Shown: positions 33,264 through 42,879 of the stretch, piece after piece
Position numbering within the stretch: position 1 is the stretch's first letter
How the letters are laid out: each line of letters begins with the position of its first letter
Assembly (NCBI GenBank): GCA_026706075.1
Contig: JAPOZM010000009.1
Coordinates: forward strand, 1 to 62,113
Direction: 5' to 3'
Origin: Gemmatimonadaceae bacterium
GTDB taxonomy: Bacteria; Latescibacterota; UBA2968; UBA8231
DNA: 62,113 bases
The notes under the pieces: model-generated
Database searches by the model: none
Told to the model about the DNA's origin: nothing
What the model saw: the letters and a program-made list of their open reading frames with translations, nothing else
Position numbers and translations under genes: made by a program

Positions 33264-35438
33264 ATGCAGCGGATCAGCCTCAGCCTGGCCATGGCCGCGG
33301 CACTCTGCCTGGGGCCCCGCGATCTGGCCGCCGAGAGCCGGACCCTGGGCGGCGCCGGCGATCGACCCTGGAACGGCGGCGGCGGAGAGATCCCGGCCGC
33401 GGTGCAGACCAGCGTCGACGGGGCCGCGGTCACCAACACTCCGGGCGATGTGGTGGACTTCGACTTTCCGGGCAGACCGGGCTGGATCTTCCCCGAGAGA
33501 GCCGACTCCACGAGGAATATCGCCGCCGGGGCCACCCTGGCCTCGCCGAACATCCTGACGGAGGGCATCGCCGAGGAGCTGCTCCTGATGGTGGACGGCG
33601 ATCTCGAGACCGCTTTCACCCAGAAGGGCGAACCAGGGGGGCCGCAGGTCCTCGCCTTCGGGGCCATGTTCGACGTCGACCTGGGGGCGCGCTTCGGGGT
33701 GAACCGGGTCCAGTTCTTTCCGAGGAACGCTCCGGGATTCGAGGCCCCCGGCTTTCCCTTCCAGAACGACTATCTGCGCGCCTACGAGCTGCTGGTCAAC
33801 GACGGCAGCGAGAACTCCAGGGACGAGTCCGGGCGGCCGGTGCTGACCACCTTCAAGCTGGAACTGCAGAACGATCGGCCCGTGGTCGACCTGCGGATTC
33901 CCCCCCAGTACCTGCGCTTTTTGCGGCTGAAGTCGCAGACGGTCGTCGGCTTCGAGATCGCCGAGTTTCGGGTATTCGGGGCGGGGTTCGTGCCGGAGGC
34001 CCGATACATCTCCAGCGTGTTCGATCTGGGGACCCGCTGGGGGGTGTGGGGGAAGATCCGGTGGATCGAGGAAACCCTGGGCCCCGAAGGGCTGGCCCAG
34101 GCCCGCATCACGACGCGGGCGGGGCATGACGATACGCCCCTGGAGTTCACCCGCCCCGGTCCCGATTCGGAGGACATCCCCTGGCAGCAGGGAGCGGTGG
34201 CGATCACGGCCGAGGGGGAGGAGATCGCCCTGGACGATCTCGAGCCGCTCGAAGCCCTGCGGGCCTACCGCGCGCTGCCCCTGGCGGAGAAGAACCGGGT
34301 GGCCCTGAGCCTGGAGGAGTATCTCGGCCTGAAGCCGCGGGGCGAGATCCGGGACGATCCGGACGCCTGGACCCCGTGGTCGGCTCCGTATGGGCCGGAA
34401 GGCACCCGCGGCATCACGGCGGAGAATATCGATGACGAGCACCTCGGGGCGGTCATCACCACCCCGGGCCCACGGCGCTATTTCCAGGTCCGGGTGGAGC
34501 TGTTGAGCCGGGACCTGGAGGCAGCCACCGGCATCGGGCAGCTGGCCTTCACGGTGCACCCCCCGGCGGCGGAGCGGATCGTCGGAGAGATCTACCCGCG
34601 CCGGGCCGGGCTGGCCGTTGCCGAGACGTTCACCTACGCGGCCATGCCCACCCGCATCCGGCCGGGGCGGGACAGCGGTTTCGACACCTTCGAGATCGCC
34701 ACGCCGGTCCGCGTCGAGGCGATCGAGACGGTGCAGGTCCGCTTCCATGACGGCCGCGTCGAGGCGGCGGACTTCTCGGGTCGGGATCTGGGCCCGTCGG
34801 CGTTGCCCACCGATCCGGCCGCCGACTTCGGCATCGAGTTGGTGGAGGAACGGCGGTTCCGGGTACGCTTCCCGGCCATCACGAGGAGCGACCTCGAGGC
34901 CGGGGAGACCTCCGTCCTGACGATCCGGTTCCGCTGCCGCGTCCTCCGCTACGGGACGACCTTTCCCGGTTGGGCCGGCCGCACCGGGAGCGGAAGCACC
35001 GGCCAGAAGATCCTCGCCGGAAACGCCGCCCACCTCGGTCCCGGGGACCCCGCTTTTCCTCCCCTGGGCACGGCGGACCCGAGGGTCCTCTCGGTGGACG
35101 TTCCCCTCGCGGGCGGCGGCGTCCTGATCAACGCCCGGGTGTCGCCGCGGCCCTTCAGCCCCAACGGCGACGGGGTCAACGACGGAACCCGCGTCTCCTA
35201 CGACCTGTCCCGCGTCATCGGTCCCGTGGCCGTGGAGGTGAGGATCCTCGACCTGGCGGGGCTCGTCGTTCGCCGCCTCTTCACCGGCGAGCAGGAAGGC
35301 GGGCACTGGTCGATCCCCTGGGATGGAACCGACGGCGGCGGCGCCCCGGTGCCGCCCGGGATCTACCTGGCTCACGTAGCGGTGAACAGCGCGGCCAGCG
35401 TCGAGACGGCGGCCACCGTCGTCGAAGTGGCATACTGA
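33264..35438 (+). CDS. Secreted discoidin-like/FlgD-Ig protein C
   Basis: The product is 724 residues with a signal peptide (LSLAMAAALCLGPRDLAA). A discoidin-like module covers about 110-170 (LLMVDGDLETAF ... FDVDLGARFGVNRVQFFPRN). The middle region shows YRALPLAEKNRVALSLEEYL followed by WTPWSAPYG, the counterpart of the W-x-x-W-S segment in proteins A and B. The C-terminal FlgD-Ig-like domain reads FSPNGDGVNDG, ILDLAGLVVRRLF, WDGTDGGGAPVPPGIYLAHV and ends V-V-E-V-A-Y. Fourteen bases from the previous gene. Same export and display as its paralogues is inferred. Confidence 0.8.
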   Translation: MQRISLSLAMAAALCLGPRDLAAESRTLGGAGDRPWNGGGGEIPAAVQTSVDGAAVTNTPGDVVDFDFPGRPGWIFPERADSTRNIAAGATLASPNILTEGIAEELLLMVDGDLETAFTQKGEPGGPQVLAFGAMFDVDLGARFGVNRVQFFPRNAPGFEAPGFPFQNDYLRAYELLVNDGSENSRDESGRPVLTTFKLELQNDRPVVDLRIPPQYLRFLRLKSQTVVGFEIAEFRVFGAGFVPEARYISSVFDLGTRWGVWGKIRWIEETLGPEGLAQARITTRAGHDDTPLEFTRPGPDSEDIPWQQGAVAITAEGEEIALDDLEPLEALRAYRALPLAEKNRVALSLEEYLGLKPRGEIRDDPDAWTPWSAPYGPEGTRGITAENIDDEHLGAVITTPGPRRYFQVRVELLSRDLEAATGIGQLAFTVHPPAAERIVGEIYPRRAGLAVAETFTYAAMPTRIRPGRDSGFDTFEIATPVRVEAIETVQVRFHDGRVEAADFSGRDLGPSALPTDPAADFGIELVEERRFRVRFPAITRSDLEAGETSVLTIRFRCRVLRYGTTFPGWAGRTGSGSTGQKILAGNAAHLGPGDPAFPPLGTADPRVLSVDVPLAGGGVLINARVSPRPFSPNGDGVNDGTRVSYDLSRVIGPVAVEVRILDLAGLVVRRLFTGEQEGGHWSIPWDGTDGGGAPVPPGIYLAHVAVNSAASVETAATVVEVAY

Positions 35439-35451
35439 GAGGAGGTCGACG

Positions 35452-38250
35452 TTGACGACCGGCAGGACGGCGGGGGTGCTGAATCTCGTGGTGCTCATCG
35501 CCACGATGCAGGCGTCCGATCTGTTCGGTCAGGCCGGCCGGCGCCTCGGAGAGCGGCGGGGGGGAGAGATCACCTACGAACCCAGGGGCCCCGGAGTCAT
35601 CTTCGACGCCCTGGACCCGGCCCTCAGGAAATGGTACGTGCCGCAGGAGCTCTACGAGCTGTACGGCTGGCAGCAGTGGCAGTACTCCAACTACGCCCGC
35701 ACACCGTACCAGCGGTACGTGGGCACCGACCGCGAGGGCGACCCCTTCTACGATCTCTACGGCAACTACCTGACCCGGGGCTGGCTGATCTGGGACTGGA
35801 ACCAGAGCCAGCCCGGCCAGTTCGGTTCCTCCCTCTACAAGGATCCCAGGTTCGCCGGCTGGTTCAGCAGCGTTCTCGTGAGTTCGGACTCCAGGGGCCA
35901 GTTCCACTACGCCATTACAGCCGGGAACCAGATCCGAACGGCGTTGACGCCGCTCACCTTCTCCAAGCCGATCTTCAACGGCCTGCAGATGGACCTGGCC
36001 ACGGACAAGTACCGCGGCACCCTTCTGTTCTCGCGGATCAGCTCTCCGGTGGCGAGCACCACGTCCTCGAGGGAGCCCATGACGGTGACCAACGCCACCA
36101 ACCTGATGGGGGGGCGGGTCGTGGCCGAGGTCGGGGACTTCGTGCAGGTGGGAGCGACCCTGGTGAACGCCCACAACTCCCAGACCTTCGAGGACGCCTT
36201 CGAGCGGAACCCGCTCAAGGGCGCCCTGGCCGCCAACCAGGGAGCGGTCCCGGTTCGCGGCCTGGCCCTGGTTCTGAGCGACGATTCACCGGAAGACGGC
36301 GTCGCCGGCGCCGCCCTGTTCTCGCACGAGATCGTCGTGACCACGGAGGACCCGGCCACCGGGCGCCGGCAGGAGATCCGCCAGCGGGCGATGACGACCG
36401 ATCCGGCCCGGTGGCCCGTGGTCAGCGGCGGGTTCCACCACGAGGGTTTCCAGAGCGCCGACGGGGACGAGAAGATCGTCATCAGCTACGACCTCAACGA
36501 CATCTCCTACACCGGTCCGCGTCCGGGTACGATCACGAGGATCACCTTCGAGCTGGTGGTGGCCAACGACTACCGCATCCAGGTCTGGTCCGACCGTCAG
36601 ACCGGACTGCGACCCACGCCCAACCTGCCGCTCAGCGGCGAAGATATCGACGAGCTGGCGCCGGCCCTCTTCGAAGTGGCACGGGCCGCGGGCAATGTCT
36701 CGGACAACTCCAACCAGACCCGGCTGGTCTTCGAGTACGGCCTGCCCACGGCGAACATGGTCTACGGGTTCACCGTGGACGTGAAGGAGGTGATGGGCTT
36801 CGATGCCTACGCCGAGCTGGCCGTCAACCGGTCCTGGCACCAGTTCCCCAACCCCGGCCTGGCCCAGGCGGACCGCGCCCTGTCGGACCATTCCAGGGAT
36901 GGGGAGGCATGGATGGTCAACGTGTCGAGGGTGGCCTGGCCGTTCTTCGCCTTCGGCGAGGCCTTCAGCCTGGATCCCGACTACTCCACCACGGCGTACC
37001 TCGTGGACGGCGAAGGGGACGTCCTCTACGACCATACGACCCGGCACCTCTACGAGTTCGTCGACGACAACGACGACCAGGACCGGTTCCCCGACTGGAG
37101 CCGGTGGCAGCAGGGCTCCGGCGATGCCAACGTCTTCCCGGGATGGGACGAGAACAACGACTTCGTGTCGGACTTCAATCAGAACGACAGCAACATCCTG
37201 TCGAACCGCATCCCCGACTACGAGGAGCCCTTCTTCCGCTACCACTCGGACCGGCCCGAGTTCCTCTTCGGCATCGACCTGAACAACAACCACTGGGTCG
37301 ACCGTTTCGAGAACGACGATCTGGCCGACTACCCCTACAGGAGGGACCAGCGGGGGTACAACGTCTACGGCGGCCTCTTCGCGACCCCCGGCATCAAGGC
37401 CACCCTCGGGCGCATGCGGGTCGCCGCCCTCTCTTCCGACCGCAGGAACCACACCACGTACGGACTGGTCACCGTCACCCACGACGATCCGCGCTTCGGC
37501 AGGATCCGGATCTACGACATGCTCAAGCGGACCCGGGACACCATACCCGACGACCGCCGGGAGATGACTCCCTACCTCGGTCTCGCCACGGGCAATCTGA
37601 TCAACATCGAGGATCAGCTCCCGGCGCGCGATACCTGGGTCAACTCGGCCTACCTGGAGCTGAGCTACCGCCCCCTGGGCGGCCTGAAGACGCTTGCCAG
37701 GCTGAAGTACGACCTGTACGCCCAGCAGGGAGACGCTCACGAACGGGGGGTCGGGCCGGTGCTCGAGGACCGCACCCATTTCTTCGGGATCATCAACAAG
37801 GCGGACTACACCTGGCGCGCCCGCAGCCTGGAGGTCCAGCCCAGGATCAAGAGCGAGTACCTGAACCAGACGCCCTTCATCCTGGACGGAGACGAGCGCC
37901 GGGAGTGGACGGGCACGGGCATCCTGCTGCTGCGGCATCCCATGTTGGGCGCCTCCTCCCTGGAGGCGGGGCTGGAGTACCACCGCGTCGCGGACCTGAT
38001 GCTGAACGAGAAGGAGGCCCTTGCCGCCAACCGGGTGGGGGCCACGGGCGACTCCCGCAGCCTGGTGCTGGCCGCCCAGTGGTCCACCGTCGGCGAGTAC
38101 CAGGGATATACGCTGATCACCCGGTTCGGCATCATGTACACCCGGGTCTGGGACGAGTTCATCACCGCCGGCGGCCTGGGAGCCTCGGTGAAGGAGGACC
38201 GTGGCCGCGAACTGAGCACCACCTTCATCACCATGAACGCCGGACTGTGA
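35452..38250 (+). CDS. Large Asp/Asn-rich surface or outer-membrane protein 1
   Basis: The product is 932 residues, of unrecognised family. TTG 35452 follows GAGAGGAGG and starts a signal peptide (VLNLVVLIATMQASDLFGQA). N-terminal motifs DPALRKWYVPQ and YDLYGNYLTRGWLIWDW are shared with the next gene. An acidic segment near 566-620 (DENNDFVSDFNQND, FGIDLNNNHWVDRFENDD) looks calcium-binding. The final 250 residues alternate polar and hydrophobic residues with aromatic girdles, as in outer-membrane beta-strands, and end N-A-G-L. I infer an outer-membrane or surface protein. It forms a tandem pair with the following gene (stop and start overlap by one base). Confidence 0.7.
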   Translation: MTTGRTAGVLNLVVLIATMQASDLFGQAGRRLGERRGGEITYEPRGPGVIFDALDPALRKWYVPQELYELYGWQQWQYSNYARTPYQRYVGTDREGDPFYDLYGNYLTRGWLIWDWNQSQPGQFGSSLYKDPRFAGWFSSVLVSSDSRGQFHYAITAGNQIRTALTPLTFSKPIFNGLQMDLATDKYRGTLLFSRISSPVASTTSSREPMTVTNATNLMGGRVVAEVGDFVQVGATLVNAHNSQTFEDAFERNPLKGALAANQGAVPVRGLALVLSDDSPEDGVAGAALFSHEIVVTTEDPATGRRQEIRQRAMTTDPARWPVVSGGFHHEGFQSADGDEKIVISYDLNDISYTGPRPGTITRITFELVVANDYRIQVWSDRQTGLRPTPNLPLSGEDIDELAPALFEVARAAGNVSDNSNQTRLVFEYGLPTANMVYGFTVDVKEVMGFDAYAELAVNRSWHQFPNPGLAQADRALSDHSRDGEAWMVNVSRVAWPFFAFGEAFSLDPDYSTTAYLVDGEGDVLYDHTTRHLYEFVDDNDDQDRFPDWSRWQQGSGDANVFPGWDENNDFVSDFNQNDSNILSNRIPDYEEPFFRYHSDRPEFLFGIDLNNNHWVDRFENDDLADYPYRRDQRGYNVYGGLFATPGIKATLGRMRVAALSSDRRNHTTYGLVTVTHDDPRFGRIRIYDMLKRTRDTIPDDRREMTPYLGLATGNLINIEDQLPARDTWVNSAYLELSYRPLGGLKTLARLKYDLYAQQGDAHERGVGPVLEDRTHFFGIINKADYTWRARSLEVQPRIKSEYLNQTPFILDGDERREWTGTGILLLRHPMLGASSLEAGLEYHRVADLMLNEKEALAANRVGATGDSRSLVLAAQWSTVGEYQGYTLITRFGIMYTRVWDEFITAGGLGASVKEDRGRELSTTFITMNAGL

Positions 38251-41150
38251 TGCCCGAGCCTCCCGAAGGGCGCACGGTGCGGCCCGGGCAGGCCGCGGGC
38301 CACTCGCGGACCCTCGTCCTGGCCGCCCTCGCGGTGGCCCTGGGCGCCGGGCCCGGCGCCGCCCGGGACTACGGCAACCGCCTCGGCCTCCGCGAGGGCG
38401 GCCGGGTGAGCTACTACCCGTCGGCTCCCAGCATCGACGCGCAGACCTTCGATCCTTCCCTGAAGAAGTGGTACAGGCCTCAGCAGATCGCCAACCAGTA
38501 CCGCTGGCGCTGGGAGGAGACCAACTACGCCGTCCAACGCTACCTGCGTTACCTGGCCACCGATCAGGAGGGCGACCACCAGTACGATCTCTACGGCAGG
38601 CTGCTCACCCGCGGCTGGCTGATCTACGACTGGCAGCAGAGCCGTCCCCGCACGTCGGAAGGAAACCTGCTCCACAAGACCGGGGAGTACAAGGACCTTC
38701 TCGGTTCCCTCGTGGTCGCTTCCGACGCCAAGGGGCAGCACCATTTCCGGGTGACCGTGGGCGACGAGATCCGCACGACCCTGACGCCCATGACCTTCCG
38801 GAAGACGGCCTTCAACGGGGTCCAGTTCGACTACATGTCGGATCGCGGCTCGGCTACGGCCCTCATGTCCCGAGTCAACATCCCGCTGGTGGAGCCGAGG
38901 GCCAGCTTCGTCGACGAGTTCACCACCCTCGTCGGCCTCCGGACCGTCTGGAACGCAGCCGACTTCGTCCGGGTCGGGGGGACCTTCGTGAACGCCCACA
39001 ACGGGCGGAGCTCGACCCGGCCCTTCGACGGCAGTCCCTACACCGGGCGGCTGAGCTCCCACCAGGCGGGCGCCCGCATCAACCGGATCACGGTGCAGAT
39101 CACCGACGACTCCCCGGGAGACGGGGGGGCAGGTCCCGCCCTCTTCGCCCACGACATCGAGATCACCACGCGGATCGGGGAGCTGGACACGGTGCTGGTG
39201 GGCAGCCGGACCGGGTTCCGCCCGAGGGTTTCGGGAGGGGTCGCCAAGGACGGTTTCCTGGCAGCCGAAGGCGCCGGCGACCTGGGGCGGATCCGGCTGG
39301 AATACGTCCTCGCCGATCCGGACCCGGCCGTCGGCGACGATCTGGAGGCGGCGGTGCCCCTGGCCGACGTGGTGAACAACATCCGCCAGGTCCGCTTCCG
39401 GATGGTCCTGAGCAACGACTACAAGGTGGAGGTCACCTCCGACCAGCAGACCGACAACGCCCTCTTCGAGCCGCGTCCGGTCTTCCGGACCCTGGCGCGG
39501 GCGCCGGGGAACGTGAAGGACCACTCCAACCTGGGCTCCGTGGTCTTCGACTACGGACTGCCCACGGCCACCCAGGTCCTCGGCTTCACGGTGGAGGCCG
39601 ACGATCTGGCCGGGTTCCGGCTCTACGGCGAGTTCAACGTGAACCACCGGTACCGCAAGTACCCCGACGTGAGCCGCACCACCCACACCACCTCGTCCGG
39701 CATCGGGGGCCATCCCTACGCCGAAGGGTGGATGGTCAACGTGGCCAGGGTGCTCTACCCGTACTACCTCTTCGGCGAGGCCTTCGGCATGGACGCCCAG
39801 TACTCGACCTCCATGCGGTTTCTGGACACGGCGGGCCGCGTCGACTACTCGGACACCCCCCGGGCCAGGTCCCGCTACCTCTACGACCTGGTGGACGACA
39901 ACGACGACAACGACCGCAAGAACGACCAGAAGCGCATCTTCGACGACGGCCGCACGGGAGGGGAGCGGGGCCTGGGCGTCGTGCGCGGGTTCGAGGGCTA
40001 CGCGGACGAGGCGGTCTTTCCCGGCCTCGACGAGAACAACGACTTCATCTCCGATTTCAACCAGAACGACACCCGGGAGCGGCCCAACGACATCCCCGAC
40101 TACGCCGAGCCCTTCCTGCGCTACAGCGTGGACCGGCCCGAGTATCTCTTCGCCATGGACATGAACAACAACGGCTGGGGAGACCGTTTCGAGAACGACG
40201 ACGAGCCCGACTACCCGTACAAGCGGGACCGCCGCGGATACAACGTGTACGGCGGAGCGTGGATCCTGCCGGGGGCCAAGGTCACCGCGGGCCACCAGCG
40301 GGTGCGCCGCCCCTCGACGGGCGAGACGAACGTGACCAGCTATGCCCTTCTCGCCTTCGAGCGCAGCTGGCCCGGCGTGGGCGAGCTGACGGTCTACAAC
40401 ATGCTGAAGCGGGTCGAGGACGACATCCCGGACGACCTCTTCCAGTGGTTGCACGGGAGGTTCAGGGTCGCGGGCATGACCCCGGTGCCGGACCCGCTGG
40501 CCGTGCCGGACACCTGGGTCAACAAGCTTTCCCTCGGCTTCGAGCGCCTCGGGAACACCGGCATCAACTCCGAGAGCAGGCTGATCCACGAGGTGCTGCG
40601 GCAGCGGCGGGAGCTCACCGTGGACCGGGGGGGCCGGAGGATCCCGAGGAGCACCCGGCGCCTCGGTCTGATCAACAAGCTGGACTGGCTCCGTCCCCTG
40701 GGCCACGGCATCCAGCTCCGTCCGCGCTTCAAGCACGAGCTGTTCCTGGACGATACCCCCTTCAACACGGAGTGGCTCCTGAACGACCGGGTCTTCGAGC
40801 GCCGGGAGTGGGCCGGCATGGCCTCGCTGCGGCTGGACATCCCGGTCCTGAGCCACAGCACCGTGATCCTCGGCCTGGAGCAGGTCGTCTTCCGCGACTT
40901 CGCCCAGCGGGAGGTCGCCTTCGACGAGGACCCCGTGGCGGGCCTGAATCCGGGCGATGCCACGGGGGACTTCGATGAGCTGTCCCTCGCCTTGCAGCTG
41001 GCCAATGCGAGCACCTACATGGGATACAGACTGATGGCCACCCTCGGGATTCGTGTGGACAGACGGAAGAGCGACACCTTCGCCGCCAGGGACCGTTCGG
41101 ATACCAGCGGTCTCTCCTTCTTCACCGTCTACGCAGGACTGAGGGAATGA
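38250..41150 (+). CDS. Large Asp/Asn-rich surface or outer-membrane protein 2
   Basis: A 966-residue paralogue of the preceding protein. Shared landmarks run in the same order: DPSLKKWYRPQ, YDLYGRLLTRGWLIYDW, a V-N-A-H-N segment, DENNDFISDFNQNDT near 594, AMDMNNNGWGDRFENDD and YNVYGGAWILPG. A signal sequence follows a charged N-terminus of about 20 residues (TLVLAALAVALGAGPGAA). The C-terminus ends F-F-T-V-Y-A-G-L-R-E after alternating strands. The pair probably arose by duplication and diverged a good deal. No homologue of known function came to mind. Confidence 0.7.
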   Translation: MPEPPEGRTVRPGQAAGHSRTLVLAALAVALGAGPGAARDYGNRLGLREGGRVSYYPSAPSIDAQTFDPSLKKWYRPQQIANQYRWRWEETNYAVQRYLRYLATDQEGDHQYDLYGRLLTRGWLIYDWQQSRPRTSEGNLLHKTGEYKDLLGSLVVASDAKGQHHFRVTVGDEIRTTLTPMTFRKTAFNGVQFDYMSDRGSATALMSRVNIPLVEPRASFVDEFTTLVGLRTVWNAADFVRVGGTFVNAHNGRSSTRPFDGSPYTGRLSSHQAGARINRITVQITDDSPGDGGAGPALFAHDIEITTRIGELDTVLVGSRTGFRPRVSGGVAKDGFLAAEGAGDLGRIRLEYVLADPDPAVGDDLEAAVPLADVVNNIRQVRFRMVLSNDYKVEVTSDQQTDNALFEPRPVFRTLARAPGNVKDHSNLGSVVFDYGLPTATQVLGFTVEADDLAGFRLYGEFNVNHRYRKYPDVSRTTHTTSSGIGGHPYAEGWMVNVARVLYPYYLFGEAFGMDAQYSTSMRFLDTAGRVDYSDTPRARSRYLYDLVDDNDDNDRKNDQKRIFDDGRTGGERGLGVVRGFEGYADEAVFPGLDENNDFISDFNQNDTRERPNDIPDYAEPFLRYSVDRPEYLFAMDMNNNGWGDRFENDDEPDYPYKRDRRGYNVYGGAWILPGAKVTAGHQRVRRPSTGETNVTSYALLAFERSWPGVGELTVYNMLKRVEDDIPDDLFQWLHGRFRVAGMTPVPDPLAVPDTWVNKLSLGFERLGNTGINSESRLIHEVLRQRRELTVDRGGRRIPRSTRRLGLINKLDWLRPLGHGIQLRPRFKHELFLDDTPFNTEWLLNDRVFERREWAGMASLRLDIPVLSHSTVILGLEQVVFRDFAQREVAFDEDPVAGLNPGDATGDFDELSLALQLANASTYMGYRLMATLGIRVDRRKSDTFAARDRSDTSGLSFFTVYAGLRE

Positions 41151-42856
41151 TGAGAGCAGCCGGACCGGTGCTGATCCTTGCCGTGGGGGCGGTCCTTCCG
41201 GGTTGCGGGGAAGACCCCCGCGGCCCGGTGCTGGCCGAGGTGGGGGACTCCCGCATCCACGCATCCGAGCTGCGCCGCTACGAAGAGCGCCTGGCCGAGA
41301 GCCTGAGGTCCAGGGAGGCCGGCATCGAAGGCCGGCGGCAGCATCTGCAGGCCCTGATCGACAAGGAGATCCTCATTCGGGAGGCGGCCGCGCGGGGATG
41401 GGACCGCGACCGCGGCATGCGCCGCAGGCTGGAGCGCGAGTGGACCCGGCGGCTGGTGCAGGAGTTCCTGGCCCGGGAGGTGGACGCCAGGATCACCCTC
41501 GAGGAGCAGGAGGTCCGGGACCACTACCTGAAGAGCGGACGAGACCGGGCGGTCAGGTGTGGCAGGATCGATGTGGGGAGCAGGGAAGAGGCCGAGGAGA
41601 TCGTGCGCCTCCTCGAGGAAGGCGCCGATTTCGGGGAGCTGGCGAGGCAACGCTCGATCCACGCTCCGACGGCGGCGCAGGGGGGCCTGTACACCGGGTT
41701 CGTCACCGGGGACCAGATGCCACTGCCCGTCATGCGGGAGAAGGTCTATCCCCTCGAGAAGGGTGAGATCTCCGAACCGCTGCCCCTCCCGGGCGGCTCC
41801 TACGGCGTGTTCAAGGTCGTGGAGGAGGTGACCGTTCCCCTCGAACGGGTGCGGCGTCTGGTGGAAGCCGAGCTCCACCGGGAGAAGGCCCGCGTCCGGT
41901 CCGTGGAGCTGGGCCGGGAACTGCGGGAGGCCCTGGACGCGCGTCCCCGGGAGGACGGTTTCGAGCTTCTCGCCGCGCGCCTGGAGAGCGGGGAAAGCTC
42001 CTTCTCCGAGGCGGACCTCGGCTCGGTGCTCTACGAGTTCGACGGCGGCGCCATCACCGTGGGGGAGCTCGTCGACTCGGCCCGCGAGAACTACCGCGAG
42101 CACTCCGGAGACGTGCGGGAGCAGGTGCGGTGGTTCGCGGAGTCCGTCCTGGTGCCCCGCGCGCTGATCGTGCAGGCGGCCCTCGATGCCGGCATCGACC
42201 GCGAGCCGAAGATGGCCGCCTGGCGCCGGGCCAGAGAGCACGAGCGCCTGTTGGCGGTCATCCGGAAGGAGGTGACCCACGACGTCTCCGTGGCCGAGGC
42301 CGAGGCCCGGCGCTTCCATCACGAGAATCCGCGGCTCTTCCTCCCCCAGGAGAATCTGACGCTGGACGAAGTCCTGGTGGCGACACGCGAGGAGGCGGTT
42401 GCCCTCCGCCGCCGGATCGAGGGCGGCGAGGACCTGCGGCTCCTGGCCCTGGAGCACACCCTGCGGCACCAGGCCGTTCCGGACAGCGGGAGATTCCACC
42501 TCCATGAGTACGAGAGAGAAGCGCACGAGGCCCTGTTCGAAGCCGCGCGGGAAGCCGCGCCGGGCGACCTGGTGGGTCCCGTCGAGGTGGAGACGCCGGC
42601 CGGCCGGTTCGGGTCCCCCCCCGGGACGGCGTCAGGAGACCGCTTCCATTCCGTGTTCCGGGTCGTCGAGTCGACCCTCGGCGCCGGGCCCAGGCCCTTC
42701 GCCGAGGTCGAGACCCGAGCCCGGGCGATGGTCCTGCGCCGCAAGCGCGATGCGGCCTTCTACCGGTTTCTGACCGAGGTGCGGCAACGGCACGAGCCCC
42801 AGGTCAGGATCCACGAACAGAACCTGAGAGCACTGGCACGACAGGAGGGCAGCTGA
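41147..42856 (+). CDS. SurA/PpiC-like peptidyl-prolyl isomerase lipoprotein
   Basis: The product is 569 residues. The lipobox L-P-G-C places Cys20 at the mature N-terminus. A helical chaperone-like region (about 25-135) is followed by a parvulin domain (about 140-230: ADFGELARQRS ... GGLYTGFVTGDQMPLPVMRE ... YGVFKVVEEV). A second, weaker parvulin-like domain occurs near 405-525. This is the architecture of periplasmic outer-membrane protein chaperones (SurA, PrsA). It overlaps the upstream gene by four bases, so it is probably dedicated to folding the large operon products (inference). Confidence 0.85.
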   Translation: MMRAAGPVLILAVGAVLPGCGEDPRGPVLAEVGDSRIHASELRRYEERLAESLRSREAGIEGRRQHLQALIDKEILIREAAARGWDRDRGMRRRLEREWTRRLVQEFLAREVDARITLEEQEVRDHYLKSGRDRAVRCGRIDVGSREEAEEIVRLLEEGADFGELARQRSIHAPTAAQGGLYTGFVTGDQMPLPVMREKVYPLEKGEISEPLPLPGGSYGVFKVVEEVTVPLERVRRLVEAELHREKARVRSVELGRELREALDARPREDGFELLAARLESGESSFSEADLGSVLYEFDGGAITVGELVDSARENYREHSGDVREQVRWFAESVLVPRALIVQAALDAGIDREPKMAAWRRAREHERLLAVIRKEVTHDVSVAEAEARRFHHENPRLFLPQENLTLDEVLVATREEAVALRRRIEGGEDLRLLALEHTLRHQAVPDSGRFHLHEYEREAHEALFEAAREAAPGDLVGPVEVETPAGRFGSPPGTASGDRFHSVFRVVESTLGAGPRPFAEVETRARAMVLRRKRDAAFYRFLTEVRQRHEPQVRIHEQNLRALARQEGS

Positions 42857-42879
42857 GGCGCCGTGCGGCCCGGGGGCTG

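Noticed and set aside
35631..41150. A single 1,839-residue plus-strand protein
   Set aside because: Its first half is an off-frame reading of the 35,452 gene. The real second protein starts at ATG 38250 with a signal peptide.
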